A stretch of 64,000 nt of DNA from Eleusine coracana subsp. coracana (Eukaryota > Streptophyta > Magnoliopsida > Poales > Poaceae): the NCBI GenBank assembly GCA_032690845.1, contig CM064434.1, positions 7,566,108-7,630,107 on the forward strand, read 5' to 3'. Positions 1 through 10,671 of this stretch are shown one piece after another. Position 1 is the stretch's first letter, and every line of letters starts with the position of its first letter. A program made the position numbers and the translations under genes. The notes under the pieces were generated by a model. The model was not told the origin of the DNA. It ran no database searches and was given only the letters and a program-made list of their open reading frames with translations.

Positions 1-777
1 GCTGTGACGGACTGGGGGCCATGGCGAGCGGCGGTCGTGGCGGGCGGCCATGGCGACTGGATCTGGGCGCCCCGCCACCTCCCCCACCTATGGCGTGCAA
101 TGGTGGCCTGGGCCAGTGGCGGAGCTAGAGCTTATCGAAGGGGGGGGGGGTGCAACACTGTAATTTTAGCTGCTTTGTCTTGGTATTTTGACCTTGTGGG
201 TGCATGATCATGAGTTAAGGGTGGTGCATATGTGATAAATATAGAGCAAATAGCACTGATTTTTTCTAAAAAGTCTGCATCCGCACCCACAACTCTATAT
301 GTAGCTTCGCCCCTGCCTGGAGTGGAGGCTCTGAGCTGTAGGCAGCAGGGGCAGCGGCTATGAGCGGCAGATCTAAGCGGCGCCCCTTCCTCTCCCTCTT
401 CCCGGTCGGCGGTTCTCAGCTCTAGGCGGTGCTCCCTTTCTCCTTCCAGATGGGGCGGCGGGCGGGGCTGCTCTGGCGCTCAGAGGCGGAGGCGCAGTGG
501 CTTCCTCTACGTGGCGGCGCGGCGTGGTCGGGGCCCATGGGCGCAGCGGCACAGACAGCGGTGGATGGGCCTATATTTAGGCCCAGCCTGGGCTTTTTTT
601 TTTATTTTCTCGGGTCAGTGGTAGGCGGGTGTTTCTAGCGGCGGGGAGTTTCATCAATAGAAGACCCGCATCTATAAATTTCTATTTTTAGCTGCGTTGT
701 CACAGCGACGGGTAGATGCCATATCCGCCGTTACAGAGCCATTTGATCCGTCGCTAAAAACCATTTTTATTGTAGTG
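1..777 (-). mobile_element. CACTA-type DNA transposon, terminal portion (extends beyond left edge)
   Basis: Read on the minus strand, the element starts at 777 with CACTACAATAAAAAT, the classic CACTA terminus. Subterminal motifs of the type AGCGACGG / CCGTCGCT follow at about 690-760. The rest (321-640) is GC-rich and resembles the captured or low-complexity interior common in grass CACTA elements; its ORFs show nothing I recognise. The other terminus and the transposase lie outside the window, so autonomy cannot be judged. Confidence 0.6.
114..315. mobile_element. Small TIR element (hAT-like MITE) nested in the CACTA end
   Basis: The left end CAGTGGCGGAGCTA and the reverse complement of the right end CAGGGGCGAAGCTA differ at two positions. 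The body is AT-rich, unlike the GC-rich surroundings, and has no coding capacity. A run of G at about 141-150 follows the left end. Flanks share CCTGG, possibly a degraded target duplication. A related element with a similar terminus is at 33523-33697. Confidence 0.5.
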
Positions 778-1420
778 TTTGCTAAGCACCTCTGCAAGGG
801 TGCAAGCGCAAGCAATAATTATCACCATTAATTTATTTTCCTGGTACTCACTCTACCCACCTGGCCTCCCTTTTGTAATCACAGATGCCATGCAATTTTT
901 CAAGTTGGAGAGCAACAAAAGATTCTTTGTTTCTTTTCTCTCTCTTTGAAAATCAAAATCGTGTGGATTGATTTGAACTCTTATACTCTGAGAGAGAGAG
1001 AAAGAGAGAGAGAGAGTTGTCACTGTCAACATCTAAACGGCCGCATAGGACGACCTTCCTTTAAGGTTCCGTTTTTAGAAATTTTCTGTACTCGCTTGTG
1101 ATTTGGCTAAACGAGTCGATCGAGTTTCGCGCAATTCCGTCACGGCATGTCTCAAAAGCTTGAAGTTATATTGTTATGGAGGAGGCTCAGTTATGCTCCT
1201 TCCGAGTTCCGACCTTTTCCACTGTGTTTAGAGTTCAGGATATAGAATATTTGTTTTAATTTTAGTCCGGATTGATTGATCCATCTTTTTCCTATTCGTG
1301 TTGTTCATTAGTTCAGTCGGGAGCTCTTAAGGGTACTGCAGAAGAAAAGCAGACCTCCGTTCCTGTAAAACGAGTGAAAAAACGCCATGGATGATGTGTT
1401 TATTGTACCAACAATATATA
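778..1420. other. Intergenic stretch with a GA microsatellite
   Basis: No gene recognised. A (GA)n tract with one interruption lies at about 990-1016, preceded by pyrimidine-rich sequence. Some of this could be promoter or untranslated region of a lost gene whose coding end may be the fragment at 1421-1549. Confidence 0.35.
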
Positions 1421-1549
1421 CTCAAGTCGCTCGAAGTCGTAAAGGCGATTGAGTTTGCTAAGAAATCTGCAGCTCTTCCAGAAACAAGATCGTTGCCAAG
1501 ATTTGGCTTTAGCAAGCCACAAGAGTTGATCAACAGGGAGATTTGGTGA
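1421..1549 (+). pseudogene. Unidentified coding-like 3' fragment
   Basis: This frame reads 42 codons beginning LKSLEVVKAIEFAKKSAALP and ending INREIW before TGA at 1547-1549. The residue composition (charged, helical, balanced) is more protein-like than neighbouring frames. Upstream the frame stays open only to about 1330 with poor composition, so this could be a terminal exon or a gene fragment. I do not recognise the family. Confidence 0.25.
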
Positions 1550-2234
1550 TGGCGACATTTTTTTTTCAGCAAGTAGCTGGTGGATCATGGACGTTATATA
1601 AATCTGCATCCTAAAAGATCATATTGATCGCTCCTAATATACAAGTAGAAACTAAGAAAAACAAACAATCAGTAAATGGTACTGGCACCACCCTCATACA
1701 GTCAGGCTGTACTCGATAGGTTGCATCTTAAGGATGACATCCCTATAGGTCACGACGGCGAGGGCGAACTCCCCGCGCACGTCGGGTATGACCGGTGGTG
1801 CTCGTGATGGTGGTGGGCCCGCACCGGGGGCGACGGCATGCCAGGGTTATGGTTGTTTGTAGTCTGACTCTGGGGATGCCTGCAACTACCGGATCTCCTT
1901 GTCCGATGAACTCGGTAGTTCATCGGCACCAAGTTCACCGGTGGCTGCACCATGTTCCGGGCCACGCACATCGGCTAGCCCGGGATGTGTATGGGGGCGT
2001 CACCTGCACAAGTTCGTGTGGCGGTAGTAAATCACGGCGATAGTGCGTTTTTGGCGCCATGGACACGGCAAGCCGGATTTATGATGTTTTATTTTCGGGA
2101 AGAAGTAAATGGAGACAGTGCGCCATTCACACTTTACACTGTTGAAGTTTTTTTTTAAACGTGCGGAGCATGTATTTTATTAAGAAGAGAGTTATAGAAC
2201 ATTATAAAGGACCCGAAGGCTAAACAATAAAAAA
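1550..2234. other. Non-coding stretch with possible LINE/SINE tail
   Basis: 1750-2045 is GC-rich and carries overlapping ORFs on both strands with repetitive His/Pro/Ser composition; I see no family signature. At 2150-2200 the minus strand reads as a LINE/SINE-style 3' tail (CTTCTTAATAAAATACATGC followed by an A-rich run), so a short retroposon remnant on the minus strand is plausible. Confidence 0.3.
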
Positions 2235-2312
2235 AGAACAAATTGTTATTTCAGGTAATGTCTCTCTTGATGTGCTGAATTGTTCCCATAATCTTGTTGT
2301 ATTAGAACCTTC

Positions 2313-3027
2313 ATGATGATTTGTCTTTCACAAGCTGATTTATCTATTGTTTCTTGTGATAAGGAGGATTTATGTGCCAATGCTGCACTTATATCTTTGC
2401 CACAACAAATGAATGATCTTGATATATTTGTTCATGATTCACCTACTAGTGCTGAAATTAAACATTTGATTTTAGTTACATGTGAAAAAGATGAGCATAA
2501 ATTATTGTCTTCTCTAAATACTTTGGGTTATATTAAATTTGATTTCTTTGTAATCTAAATATTGTGTAGAAAAAAATATTTTCTCAAACTGAATTAACTT
2601 TATTGATAAAAAAACATTTTTATGATATTGGTAACTATGATCATAGAGGTATGTTTATGGTATATAGAGTTTATGTTTGTTCAAATTTGAAACCTCCTTG
2701 TGTTGCACAACTAAATGATCAATTAGAAAACTTTGATAACAATTATCATGTCACGTCATGTTTTTTCTAGTGTTTCTAAGATCACACATTCTACCTTGTC
2801 ATAGAAGTGAAAATGATATTCATATTGCAGATCAAGTTTTCAAAGAGGTTATTAATTTGTATGGAATTCCTTATATCGCAGTTTCTCATTGTGATGACAA
2901 ATTTTATAATATATATAAATATGAGTTGCATCCTAAGTTTAAGAATAGTTCCACAATTAATATTTTAGATTTAAGACCATACATGAAAGAAAGAGATGAG
3001 CTTGAGTTGAGGACGACTCTAATTTAA
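2313..3027 (+). pseudogene. Gypsy pol remnant: integrase fragment joined to polyprotein C-terminus
   Basis: Frames at 2313-2558 and 2758-3027, separated by frameshifts and stops, encode parts of a Ty3/gypsy polyprotein. The stretch LPCHRSENDIHIADQVFKEV matches the plant gypsy integrase core around the second Asp region (family pattern LPCHKTDDA..IADLFFREI..LHG). After about 25 residues the text jumps to the C-terminal tail of such polyproteins (NILDLRPYMKERDELELRTT, family pattern NVADLSPY..DE). The rest of the integrase, including the catalytic Glu region and DNA-binding part, is missing. The same junction occurs in the copy at 46835-47436, so the deletion predates both insertions. It cannot encode an active enzyme. 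Confidence 0.75.
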
Positions 3028-3281
3028 AAGGGGGGAGAATGATAAGGACATCACCCTTATGGATATACCCAACACTCCGCCATCTAAAATGCTAGTTCAT
3101 GTGAATTTAGGGGTGAGCTCGTTACTAATGATTTCTTTATATGACTCGCATTTTGAGTGGACCTCACACACCCGCTAACCTATTTACGCTTTCGTTCTCA
3201 TTTCGCATAAAAGGACTAACCCATAGGTTTATAGTGGTGGAAAACCTGCCTTATATGTTGGTCCTCCTCCTACTAGACTAG

Positions 3282-4166
3282 TGATGAGGACATCACGCTT
3301 ATGTATACACCCAACACTCCACCATATAAAATGCTAGTTCATATGAATTTATGGGTGAGCTCGTTACTAATGATTTCTTTATAGGACTTTGAGAACATAT
3401 GACTACCTAATGAATTAATTATTATTAGGAACTATGGAGATGAGTATGAGATAGATGGGGAGATGATTGGAGGCGTGATAGGTCAGCAAGGACGTCCAAG
3501 CCAAGTTAGAGGTCCAAATAATATCAATCTCGAGTCTGACTCAAAGTCTAGGAGAAGTCGCACAAAAAACGGATGCCTAGAACACATACGGGCTCGGATT
3601 AGGATGTTCTATATATGCCTGGAAAGACAATAAAATAACCTTTCCAACCCAACCGGTTTTATGTCAAAATTCGTTCCAAGCCATCGATGCTGAAACAAGT
3701 CGACTTCCAGAATCTGTCTTAGTGCTACGACACTGTAATCGGACTTTGGGCCATGTATCGAGTTAAGCCCACTTAGGGTTTCATTCAGGGGATCATGCAT
3801 GACCCTAGGGTTCTCATATACAACCGCCACCTCTTTATTAGGGTTTGGGTTTTGCTTAGATTATTCTAATGAGAACACTTTTGCCATTTGATCAGTTTGT
3901 GAGACCCCAACTTATAAGATTTATCATATACTTGTAAATTTGGTTGCATTCTTCTTTGTTCTTGCTTGTGTTCTTGATTTGCAGGCAAGGATAAGCCTTC
4001 TTGGCAAGGTCAACCGTGCAATATGTTGATAACCAGAGGAGATGTTGTACTGTGATTGCAGGGTGTGAAACGTATTGTTCGAAAGCTGGATTGATTTGTG
4101 TTTTGCTTCTGCTTTAATCAAGTTTACCAGAACATTTCAGAAGATCGGAAACCCTTATCCACATTT
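3282..4166 (+). repeat. 3' LTR of the gypsy derivative
   Basis: Starts TGATGAGGACATC and ends near GGAAACCCTTATCCACATTT. The family consensus termini, from this and the two copies at 46130-47018 and 49501-50493, are TGATG(A/T)GGAC and GTCCACATCA, a nearly perfect 10-bp inverted repeat around TG...CA. Confidence 0.75.
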
Positions 4167-4609
4167 ACTAAGTTGTCAGCTCCTCATGCATATAAGTGCT
4201 CGTGGGATCTAATCTCAATGGGTAGGGATATTACATCAATCATGATTTTACATACGTGTAAGCAAAAATCGGAAGTCAAAAAGCTCGTGGTATCTAATTT
4301 GACTAATCTACAGAGGTTTGCCTGTTGCATGAATTGATAAGCATTCTCAAGTCCTACAAAGGACACACATGCATGAGAAAAACGTTCACTGATAAAGCAG
4401 GTGTCGTTACCACCGTTGTTGTAATATTTATACCAACCACCGACAAAGCGAAAGTTCTTGTTATGCAATTTTTGTATGTGTATTTGAAAAGAGAGACTAT
4501 TATGGATAAGCTTGTATTACGAAGAGGTCAAATTAGTAGAGAACGAAAGCTTGGAAGATGGGTTCCAAGTTTAGCCCGGCCAGTTGTTTAACTAGATCAA
4601 AAGATAATG
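4167..4609. other. Stretch with no recognised gene
   Basis: Short ORFs occur on both strands (for example 4325-4591 plus) but none has a recognisable domain. No repeat structure is evident. Confidence 0.3.
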
Positions 4610-4625
4610 AAAGGATTTCAGCCAT

Positions 4626-4741
4626 GTGGACAGGCCTGTGGCCTGGTGGCACGGCCTGCGTTCCTTGCCGTCGGGGGTTCGAGCCCCCGCACCCACACCA
4701 AGCCTCCAACGAAGGCAGCACAAGGTAGTGTGTATAAAAAA
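4626..4741 (+). mobile_element. tRNA-derived SINE with long target-site duplication
   Basis: The body carries a Pol III box B (GGTTCGAGCCC, 4676-4686) preceded by a box-A-like GGCCTGGTGGC, and ends in a short A tract. It is flanked by a 16-17 bp imperfect direct repeat: AAAGGATTTCAGCCAT at 4610-4625 and AAAGGATTTAAGCCCAT at 4742-4758. That combination marks LINE-assisted retroposition. It is short (116 bp) and is not a tRNA gene: no cloverleaf can be drawn. Confidence 0.75.
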
Positions 4742-4758
4742 AAAGGATTTAAGCCCAT

Positions 4759-5129
4759 CTTGCCTTAGGGTTTATTACAAATGGTTTGGTTTCTTCTATT
4801 TGCTCCAAGCATTTCAATTTGATCAAACAGCTAACAAGTCTATCTCTCCTCACCATTACGAAAATCTTGCCGGTGACAAGAGGGAGGGGGAGGTGTTCTC
4901 TTCATGGATCTAAGGTTTAGTATATATGGTTTTAGGGTTTAGTCCCTAGTGACATGCACTGAAAAGGGGAGCGGGACGATGACATATTGGAACAAGGTTC
5001 CTTTGGCCTGTCCTTACTACCTCGACGTTGTCCTATCTCACGTCAGCAAAGGGCTAGTGAAAGTAGTTTCGGTTAGATTTAGAGTTTCCCTTTAAATTTT
5101 TGGCATTTAGTGTTCAGTATTATGAAAAT
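4759..5129. other. Stretch with no recognised gene
   Basis: Host or older repeat sequence left of the copia insertion. It contains only short ORFs and no motifs I can name. Its continuation lies on the other side of the copia element, from 20597. Confidence 0.3.
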
Positions 5130-5134
5130 GATTT
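5130..5134. repeat. Left target-site duplication of outer copia element
   Basis: GATTT, identical to 20592-20596 immediately after the right LTR. Confidence 0.85.
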
Positions 5135-5166
5135 TGAGAAACCATGTTGATATGTGCCATGGTTTA
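5135..5166 (+). repeat. Left copia LTR, first fragment
   Basis: 32 bp matching the first bases of the right LTR at 18791 (TGAGAAACYATGTTGATATG). It ends in GTTTA, which is the target duplication of the nested element; the LTR resumes after GTTTG at 10672-10676. Confidence 0.88.
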
Positions 5167-5599
5167 TGTCGATACTTATATCAACAGTAGATCATAGGGT
5201 TACCCATGATCCTTGTGTATTAGTAAAGGCATGCACGAGACCGAGAGTCGATTGACACACAAGACACAAGGTTTAGACAGGTTCGGGCCTCCCAAAGGAT
5301 AACAACCCTACGTCCTGTGTTCTGTGGTGTATTATGTCGTATATCTGGTTATCAATGAGAGAGCCCCTGCCCCTCCTTATATATCCGGGGGACAGGGTTA
5401 CATGACAAGTCTCCTAGTCGGTTACAACACGATTTTTGACTAGGATTCTATCTCTAACTTTCTATCTCTAGTATTGACTTGTCGTGTACTCCAAGTAATA
5501 ATCCGAGTAGTTATCTTCATGGGTTTTATCTTTATTGGACCCCAGCCCACTCGACAATATATCCGAGTGGTGAGGTATCCCTGGTATATATATCCCACA
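5167..5599 (-). repeat. LARD LTR (3' LTR in element orientation)
   Basis: Starts TGTCGATACTTATATC and ends ATATATCCCACA on the plus strand, giving canonical TG...CA. The minus-strand TATA motif lies at about 5376-5385. Confidence 0.88.
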
Positions 5600-5614
5600 G
5601 TAGCCCCCGAGAGA
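5600..5614 (-). other. Polypurine tract of the nested LARD
   Basis: The minus strand reads CTCTCGGGGGCTAC immediately before the LTR start TGTGGGATATA, the usual location and composition of a plus-strand primer tract. Confidence 0.7.
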
Positions 5615-6334
5615 TTTGCAAGTTAGTTATTGATCTTCAGTTGATTGACTAATGCTTCACCATGAATATGATTAAGCTTTTTCATGTACAACAACAAACT
5701 TGTAAAGGTCTCCAAGAATCTTCAAAAAGAATTATACACCAAATAATATCCATATGCAGGAAAAAATTCACCTACTAGGTGTAGGTTTAGCCCCCAACTC
5801 AGAAAGTATTTAGATCATAAAATATCTTGTGAGTCAAAAATAATCATATGTAAATCTTGATCTACCACTGTTCCCGACTGATTCGATGAGGAGTTTTAAT
5901 ACGGTAGCTCCCAAGATTGGTTCTACCACTCCCCCCAACTAACAATAGGAACCATTGGTACTAATGAATCCGAGTGATACTTGATCAGATATATCAAGCA
6001 TAGCAGTCATCAAAATATCCGGATGATACTTGATCCAATATAACAAGTATAAGAGCCATAAAAAATATTCAAGCAATACTTGATTAAATATAGCAATTTA
6101 TAGTAGCCCCCGGGCATGATTCCGAGTGAAAAATAACAACTCTTGCAGGACTCTCCAATATTGAGTAAAATCATAAGTAATCAATAATGTCCGAGTGATC
6201 CAATAATATAGTCGAATGATATAACGACCCGAGACAAGAAGGCCGAGTGATCTAATAATAATGTATGATCCTATAGCTCAGGATAACAAAACCGAGTGAT
6301 GCCAATGAAGTAGCTCAGTTGATATAGCTACTAT

Positions 6335-6525
6335 AATCCATAAAAATAATGTATTCAATAAATAATGTATTAATAAAATAAATAATATATTCAATAAGTA
6401 ATACATATATAAAACAAACAATGTACTCAAAAGATAATATATTGATAAAACAAATAATATATTCAATAGGTAGTATACTGATAAATCAAACAATGTATGC
6501 AATATGTGATACATATATAAAATAA
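6335..6525. repeat. 36-bp AT-rich tandem repeat, about five units
   Basis: Units such as ATAAAACAAATAATATATTC recur with a 36-bp period. Translated on the minus strand the same array gives a 12-residue periodicity (YYLLNILFVLSI-like), which explains the hydrophobic ORF there without implying a protein. Confidence 0.65.
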
Positions 6526-7944
6526 TAATATTGATCTATTGCCAGAAATGCAATAGATGCTTGGGTTGTATCGGGTGATTAAGTACTGTATGAACTCGAG
6601 CCTAACTCTCACAACCAGTAAATATCAGGTACCAATACTACTAAATGACTTCCTTAACATTCAACATGAAGCATGAAGACTAAGAACTCACTCGGATGAA
6701 TATGTGAGTCAAGGTAAAAAGCCGCATCGGTCCTCAACAAACGATATGAACTATGGAGACTAAGAACTCACTCTATGAAGCATATGCGAGTTAAGGTGAT
6801 ACCAAGAGTCTAATGCATCAATATTATGCAAAAAGAAATCATCCCTAAGTTTAAGAACCCATCGCCTTTCACTAGATGAATAAAACTGAAATTATAAAAA
6901 TACTTAGCTGCTTAATAGCCATCGAGCTAAAGACGAGCCCCCTGTATAACAACTCAAAAGGTCTGAGGGATAAAAATTCCAGAAATCATGAGTAGTTGAT
7001 CATGGTCAAGTGATCCAATGACTCGGCGTTCCATGACCGAGTGATCCAATGACTCGGTGCTCCCTCACTGAGTGATATCGATATAATAACTGTAATACAA
7101 GAACATAAATAATGTAGTTATATGTAGAATTAATATAAAGCATTAATGAAACAATGTCTTTAATATCTAAGTCTGTTGGATTTCTGTTATTCGTCTAAGG
7201 CTTATGTTTGCTTAGAGTACTGATCATTCAACCAACAGACATAAAAAATAAATAAGGTTCATTAAAAGAATGATGTGCACGACGATTTCGATAAACGACA
7301 TGAGCCATGGAGCTGGACTGACCAACTTGGATAATGGGAGTCAGACGGGCAACTAAGCAAAACAGCTGAACTCCTCCTAATACCACTTACGTACTGCTAA
7401 CACTCATTCGACCAAACATGTATGAGTCAAAATCAACTGAGAAAAATTATTGACCAATATTGTCAAGCCAAAAAGATGATTCCAAAACGAACTCATAATC
7501 ATGACCGCAAGATTAAGAACCTACGACCTTCAAATTGAATTTGTACAAATAAAAAAAACTTAGCTTTGATATTCGACAATCCGTAGAGAGCCCCCGTCAT
7601 GCTGTTTGATTGTCAGCTTGACTAGTCAAACCGTCGTCTTCCTTGCTGAGTGATTAGCCGAGTCGCCGAGTGACTGGGTTGCCGGATCGTAGTTCGCTGA
7701 ATTGTCACGCCGAGTGATTGGGCAAGTCAGCAAGTGGCTTCGAATGCTTGAGTGACTCAATGCGTCACTAGTGTGCTTGTGCCTTCAGTCGTGTAGACGA
7801 GCCAATGCGTCGCCGAGTTGCTGACCCATCAGCCGAGTGGATAACCGGCCTCGCCATCTTGATCAACCGCCTTTTTCACAGCAACAAGCACCTAATCATG
7901 AACACCGTACGACCAACGACAGCGTAGATGATCGACTCATACAT

Positions 7945-9870
7945 ACATGCCAAAAAAAAAGGATATCATGTAATGAATATATTGTACTAATCATATTGAT
8001 TAGCAAATAAGGAATATAATAATGCGGAAGAGTACAAAAGAAAAAATCTTCCCCAATTTTCAGCACATGAACCACTCAAACTCCAGGGTCAGTGCTACTC
8101 GGTTGAATTGACACGTGATGACCAACTTAGGTCCAAACCAGCCTCCAAGTTGCGCCAAACGCCATGCAATTGACGGGATCAAATGCACTTGCAGTCATCG
8201 TCTAGGAAACGAGTCGCTGAGCTACCGATTTCACAGCTGCAATTTCATCGACTGACGACGATCCAAACCACCGAGTACCTTGCTCCGTGAAACTCATATC
8301 CATGCAAACAACAAGACTCCACGTAATGAGTAAGTATCACAAGCCTCGAACTTCCACGCTCTAATCCTGTCGCCTCATGATGACCAAACGCTTGACGCTT
8401 CCTAGTTGTAAGCGATTGTTGCACGTGTAGAGGACAGCCTTGTTGTAAGCTCTAATCAGAACACCATGTAGAGGACAGCCTTGTTGCACGTGTATCAGCT
8501 TCCCAGTCAATGCCGCATGCACATGGTAGGATCGGTGTTGTACAAAAACAACGACCGCTGGATCAAGCTCTTGATGAATGTTCATCCGGCAATAATCCCG
8601 CCTTGCCGGCAGAACGATCTGCTAGTTTCGTGCATCTCATGCAAAATAACACGTGATTAGTATCCCACTAATCAGATTGATTAGCACATAGGGAACAAAA
8701 TAATACGGAAGCAACAAAAAAAAGGAGAAAGCCTTCTCTGGTGGCATGTGAACTCAGATTCGGCTCTCCAAGTACAACCGCCGTATGTGTTCCAGACTCG
8801 CCGAGAATTTCGTAGATTGATACTTGCCAAACGCCATGCAAGACGTGATTACTATGGACTCCCTCGTGTCCATGCAAAAGAAATATCAATCTGATTGATT
8901 AGAATAAAATAATATGAAACAATTGAATATGGAAAGATATTTCCTGTTGCGATCCATGTTGGCATCTACTCAGACTTTAACTCGCGAGTATGGCTAGTCG
9001 TCCATTCGATCTCCACGAGTTTGTTGACTCCTCAGCCAGCAACTGAATTGCCGACTTCACGACACAATTTCCAGACAACCAGGCAAGGTTCCTCCGTGAT
9101 GCCGCCATATGCTCACGCAAGCACACATCACCATGGATGGCCAGCAGCTAGCCATAGCCTCGCCGCCATCTAGCAGCCGACAAATATCCATATTTTTCTA
9201 AAAACATAGCCAACGATGACCGACTCATCCTTTTCCAAGTGCATGTGTTTTGACTAACACTTTACAGCCAAAGGCGATGTAGCAATTCGTGTATGCACAA
9301 AAGACGTTATTCCATTAATCAGATAGATTAATATTAAAAAAATAAAATAATATAGAATAATTAAGATAGAAGGAAATTTCCCTGAATAGGCCGAGTGACC
9401 GGCCAAATTTTCGAGCTGCCGTATTGCCCAGTCAACAAGCTCCAAATTCGAAGTCCATGTTGTTCTCGGAACCATGGTAGATTCTTCATCAACTCAGCGA
9501 GCCGGCGACTGAAAGTCGATGCACATCCACTCGAAGTTGATTCACTCGGCTAATTGGCGTCATGAAAGCAGATTCTTCCGTCCGACACAGCCACTTGAAG
9601 CTAATTACTCCTAGGATATCTGCCTGTAGGTGTGCATGCATGCAGACTTGCTTCGACGGGAGCCGAATATATGTAATCAACTCGACAGATCACCATGCAG
9701 CTCCGAGTCATCCATGATGACCTGGCTTCCATCGACTACCAATAATCACCATGCAACTCACGCATGTGCAAAAGAAGCAAAACATGATTAGTATTCTCCA
9801 GTAATCAAATTGATTAGCATATAGGAGTAAAATAATATAGAAAGTGCAAAAAAGGAGAGAGCTTTCCCTG
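7945..9870. repeat. Five diverged copies of a ~100-bp motif inside the LARD
   Basis: Copies start near 7945, 8645, 8875, 9295 and 9770. Each contains a variant of TAATCANATTGATTAG, then an A-rich block with AAAATAATAT, then AAAGAAA..TTTCCCTG-like sequence, followed by short GC-rich text often mentioning CGAGT. Spacing is irregular, so these are dispersed internal duplications, not a satellite. They may reflect repeated gene-conversion or slippage in a coding-free internal region. Confidence 0.5.
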
Positions 9871-10220
9871 GTGGGCACGTGAACCATGAACGCCATGTTT
9901 GCTTTAAGCCGAGTATTCAACTCAGACTTCCGTGTACAAACAGAACTCAGCGAGTAGGTCCATGCCGCTTCAACTTGACTCGCCGACTTCACATACAACA
10001 CAATCGGCTGAATGATCGTGTGGCATATCAATCTTGCTGCAACGTCTCGGTGGTGATCCGACTCCAAATCTGGTTGGTTCGTGACGCCAGCAGCCTTTGT
10101 CGCCATCTTGTAGCCAGCAAATTCGACGGTGCACTAGAGCCGCAGGCCGCCACATGAACCAGCGACTCAAACTTGACGAAAAAAAAGCCATCGTACTCGA
10201 CAAACCGATCTCGGCGCTGC

Positions 10221-10239
10221 CCCTTCCTGGCGCGCCAAC
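10221..10239 (-). other. Primer-binding site of the nested LARD
   Basis: The minus strand reads TTGGCGCGCCAGGAAGGGG immediately after the 5' LTR. TGGCGCGCCAGG-type sites are common primer-binding sites in grass LTR elements. It fixes the element orientation as minus. Confidence 0.75.
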
Positions 10240-10671
10240 TATCGATACTTATATCGACAGTGGATCATAGGGCTACCCATGATCCTTGTTTATTGGTAAA
10301 GGCATGTGCGAGACCGAGAGTCGATGGACACACAAGACGCAAGGTTTAGACAGGTTCGGGCCTCCCAAAGGATAACAACCCTACGTCCTGTGTTCTATGG
10401 TGTATTATGTCATATATCTGGTTGTCAATGAGAGAGCCGCTACCCCTCCTTATATATCTGGGGGCAGGGTTACATGACAAGTCTCCTAGTCAGTTACAAC
10501 ATGATTTCTGACTAGGATTCTAACTCTAACTTTCTATCTCTAGTATTAACTTATCATATACTCCAAGTAATAATCCGATTAGTTATCTTAATGGGCTTTA
10601 TTTTTATTGGACCCCGACCCACTTGGTAATATATCCGAGTGGTGAGGTATCCCTGGTATATATATCCTATA
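10240..10671 (-). repeat. LARD LTR (5' LTR in element orientation)
   Basis: Direct repeat of 5167-5599 with ends degraded to TATCGATAC and TCCTATA by transitions. The minus-strand TATA motif is at about 10449-10458. Confidence 0.88.

Larger units (their letters stand above)
2235..4166 (+). mobile_element. Ty3/gypsy deletion derivative, 3' part with 3' LTR
   Basis: This is a 5'-truncated copy of the family whose fuller member lies at 46130-50493 on the minus strand. Internal sequence (2235-3023) matches that copy over its pol remnant. A polypurine tract (3024-3039, AAAAGGGGGGAGAA core) is followed by the LTR start TGATAAGGAC at 3040. The LTR head is duplicated: 3040-3148 repeats the first part of the LTR, about 133 bp of other sequence follows, then the LTR restarts at 3282 and runs to about 4166. 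No 5' LTR or target duplication is visible. Confidence 0.8.
5167..10671 (-). mobile_element. Non-autonomous LTR element (LARD type) nested in the copia LTR
   Basis: Two direct repeats of about 433 bp (5167-5599 and 10240-10671) flank 4640 bp with no gag, pol or other credible coding sequence. Orientation is minus: the minus strand reads TATATAAGG TATA boxes in both LTRs, a primer-binding site directly after the right-hand (5') LTR, and a G-rich polypurine tract directly before the left-hand (3') LTR. Flanking 5-bp repeats are GTTTA and GTTTG. By hand the LTRs differ at roughly 40-45 sites (about 10%), mostly transitions. It must have moved using enzymes from another element. Confidence 0.88.

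Noticed and set aside
4655..4700. Possible tRNA gene
   Set aside because: Box B present but no cloverleaf; A tail and target duplication make it a SINE.
9708..10106. 132-codon minus-strand ORF in the LARD
   Set aside because: Overlaps other frames, includes one of the repeated AT-rich motifs as a pseudo-hydrophobic segment, and lacks any retroelement signature.
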